Shown: piece by piece, positions 63,890 through 64,000 of the stretch
Position numbering within the stretch: position 1 is the stretch's first letter
How the letters are laid out: the number at the start of each line of letters is the position of its first letter
Source of the DNA: Streptomyces meridianus
GTDB lineage: Bacteria; Actinomycetota; Actinomycetes; Streptomycetales; Streptomycetaceae
Direction of reading: 5' to 3'
DNA: 64,000 nt
NCBI RefSeq assembly: GCF_023703325.1
Contig: NZ_JAMQGM010000026.1
Location: 1 to 64,000, forward strand
Notes under the pieces: generated by a model
What the model saw: the letters and a program-made list of their open reading frames with translations, nothing else
What the model was told of the DNA's origin: nothing
Databases searched by the model: none
Made by a program: the position numbers and the translations under genes

Positions 63890-64000
63890 ATGATCGAGCT
63901 CGAGGAGCTGACGAAGCGGTTCGGCGACACCCTTGCTGTCGATCGGCTCACCTTCGTCGTGCGTCCGGGAGTCGTCACGGGTTTTCTGGGGCCCAACGGT
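63890..64000 (+). CDS. ABC transporter ATP-binding protein, N-terminal fragment (cut by window end)
   Basis: The first 37 codons of an ABC ATPase. The start [13 protein letters not shown], then [12 protein letters not shown] and TGFLGPNG lead into Walker A, which is truncated by the end of the window before the lysine. The spacing and the GFLGPNG form are typical of ABC-2-type exporter ATPases such as those paired with multi-TM permeases. ATG at 63890; no strong ribosome site. Nothing more can be said from this fragment. Confidence 0.85.
   Translation, partial: MIELEELTKRFGDTLAVDRLTFVVRPGVVTGFLGPNG

Overview
The window reads as core chromosome of a Streptomyces-type actinomycete. It is very GC-rich, with strong third-position GC, GTG and TTG starts beside ATG, ATGA/GTGA/TTGA stop-start overlaps and long GC hairpin terminators. 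Gene order is, from memory, the inverted counterpart of the Streptomyces coelicolor region running from the L,D-transpeptidase/neutral protease genes through glgE, pfkA-pta-ackA-pyk, icmA and absC to scy-filP. I saw no tRNA, rRNA, CRISPR array, insertion sequence, prophage or biosynthetic gene cluster. I found 46 intact or partial protein genes and one broken one.

Region 1 (1-11.4 kb): a GNAT acetyltransferase, a secreted YncE-type beta-propeller, a HATPase_c-type ATP-binding protein, an enoyl-CoA hydratase, two lipoprotein L,D-transpeptidases, a two-gene heterodimeric ABC exporter and an Asp/Glu/hydantoin racemase-family protein that lacks both expected catalytic cysteines. Region 2 (11.4-16.9 kb): a tandem pair of secreted M4 metalloproteases with Ig-like and P-domain tails, duplicated together with their upstream DNA and kept nearly identical over the catalytic core.

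Region 3 (16.9-27.7 kb): the GlgE alpha-glucan pathway. glgP is divergent from glgE-treS-mak-glgB. TreS and Mak turn trehalose into maltose-1-phosphate, GlgE polymerises it, GlgB branches it and GlgP degrades glucan. Region 4 (27.7-36.7 kb): a HelD/HelR-type RNA polymerase recycling ATPase, a DctA-type carboxylate symporter divergent from a CitA/DcuS-type two-component system, a frame-disrupted IPT/TIG-repeat gene and two small secreted proteins.

Region 5 (37-43 kb): carbon overflow and glycolysis, with pfkA divergent from pta-ackA-pyk. Region 6 (43-48.1 kb): an operon of DUF6230, DUF6114 and an acidic secreted protein, then a thioredoxin-TPR protein and a TetR regulator with an 8-1-8 palindrome. 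Region 7 (48.1-58.5 kb): propionate/C4 acyl-CoA metabolism (icmA-type mutase large subunit, meaB, thiolase, methylmalonyl-CoA epimerase) interleaved with two MarR regulators (one matching AbsC), an ArsR-like regulator, two DUF3817 membrane proteins, a thiamine-binding-like protein and a three-gene AIM24 array. Region 8 (58.7-64 kb): the polar-growth coiled-coil proteins Scy and FilP, then the start of an ABC ATPase cut by the window end.

The best leads are a shared promoter motif at the icmA and absC genes, the DUF6230-DUF6114 operon with its palindromes, the AIM24 triplet, the cysteine-less racemase-like protein, the M4 gene-conversion pattern and the deleted TIG gene.
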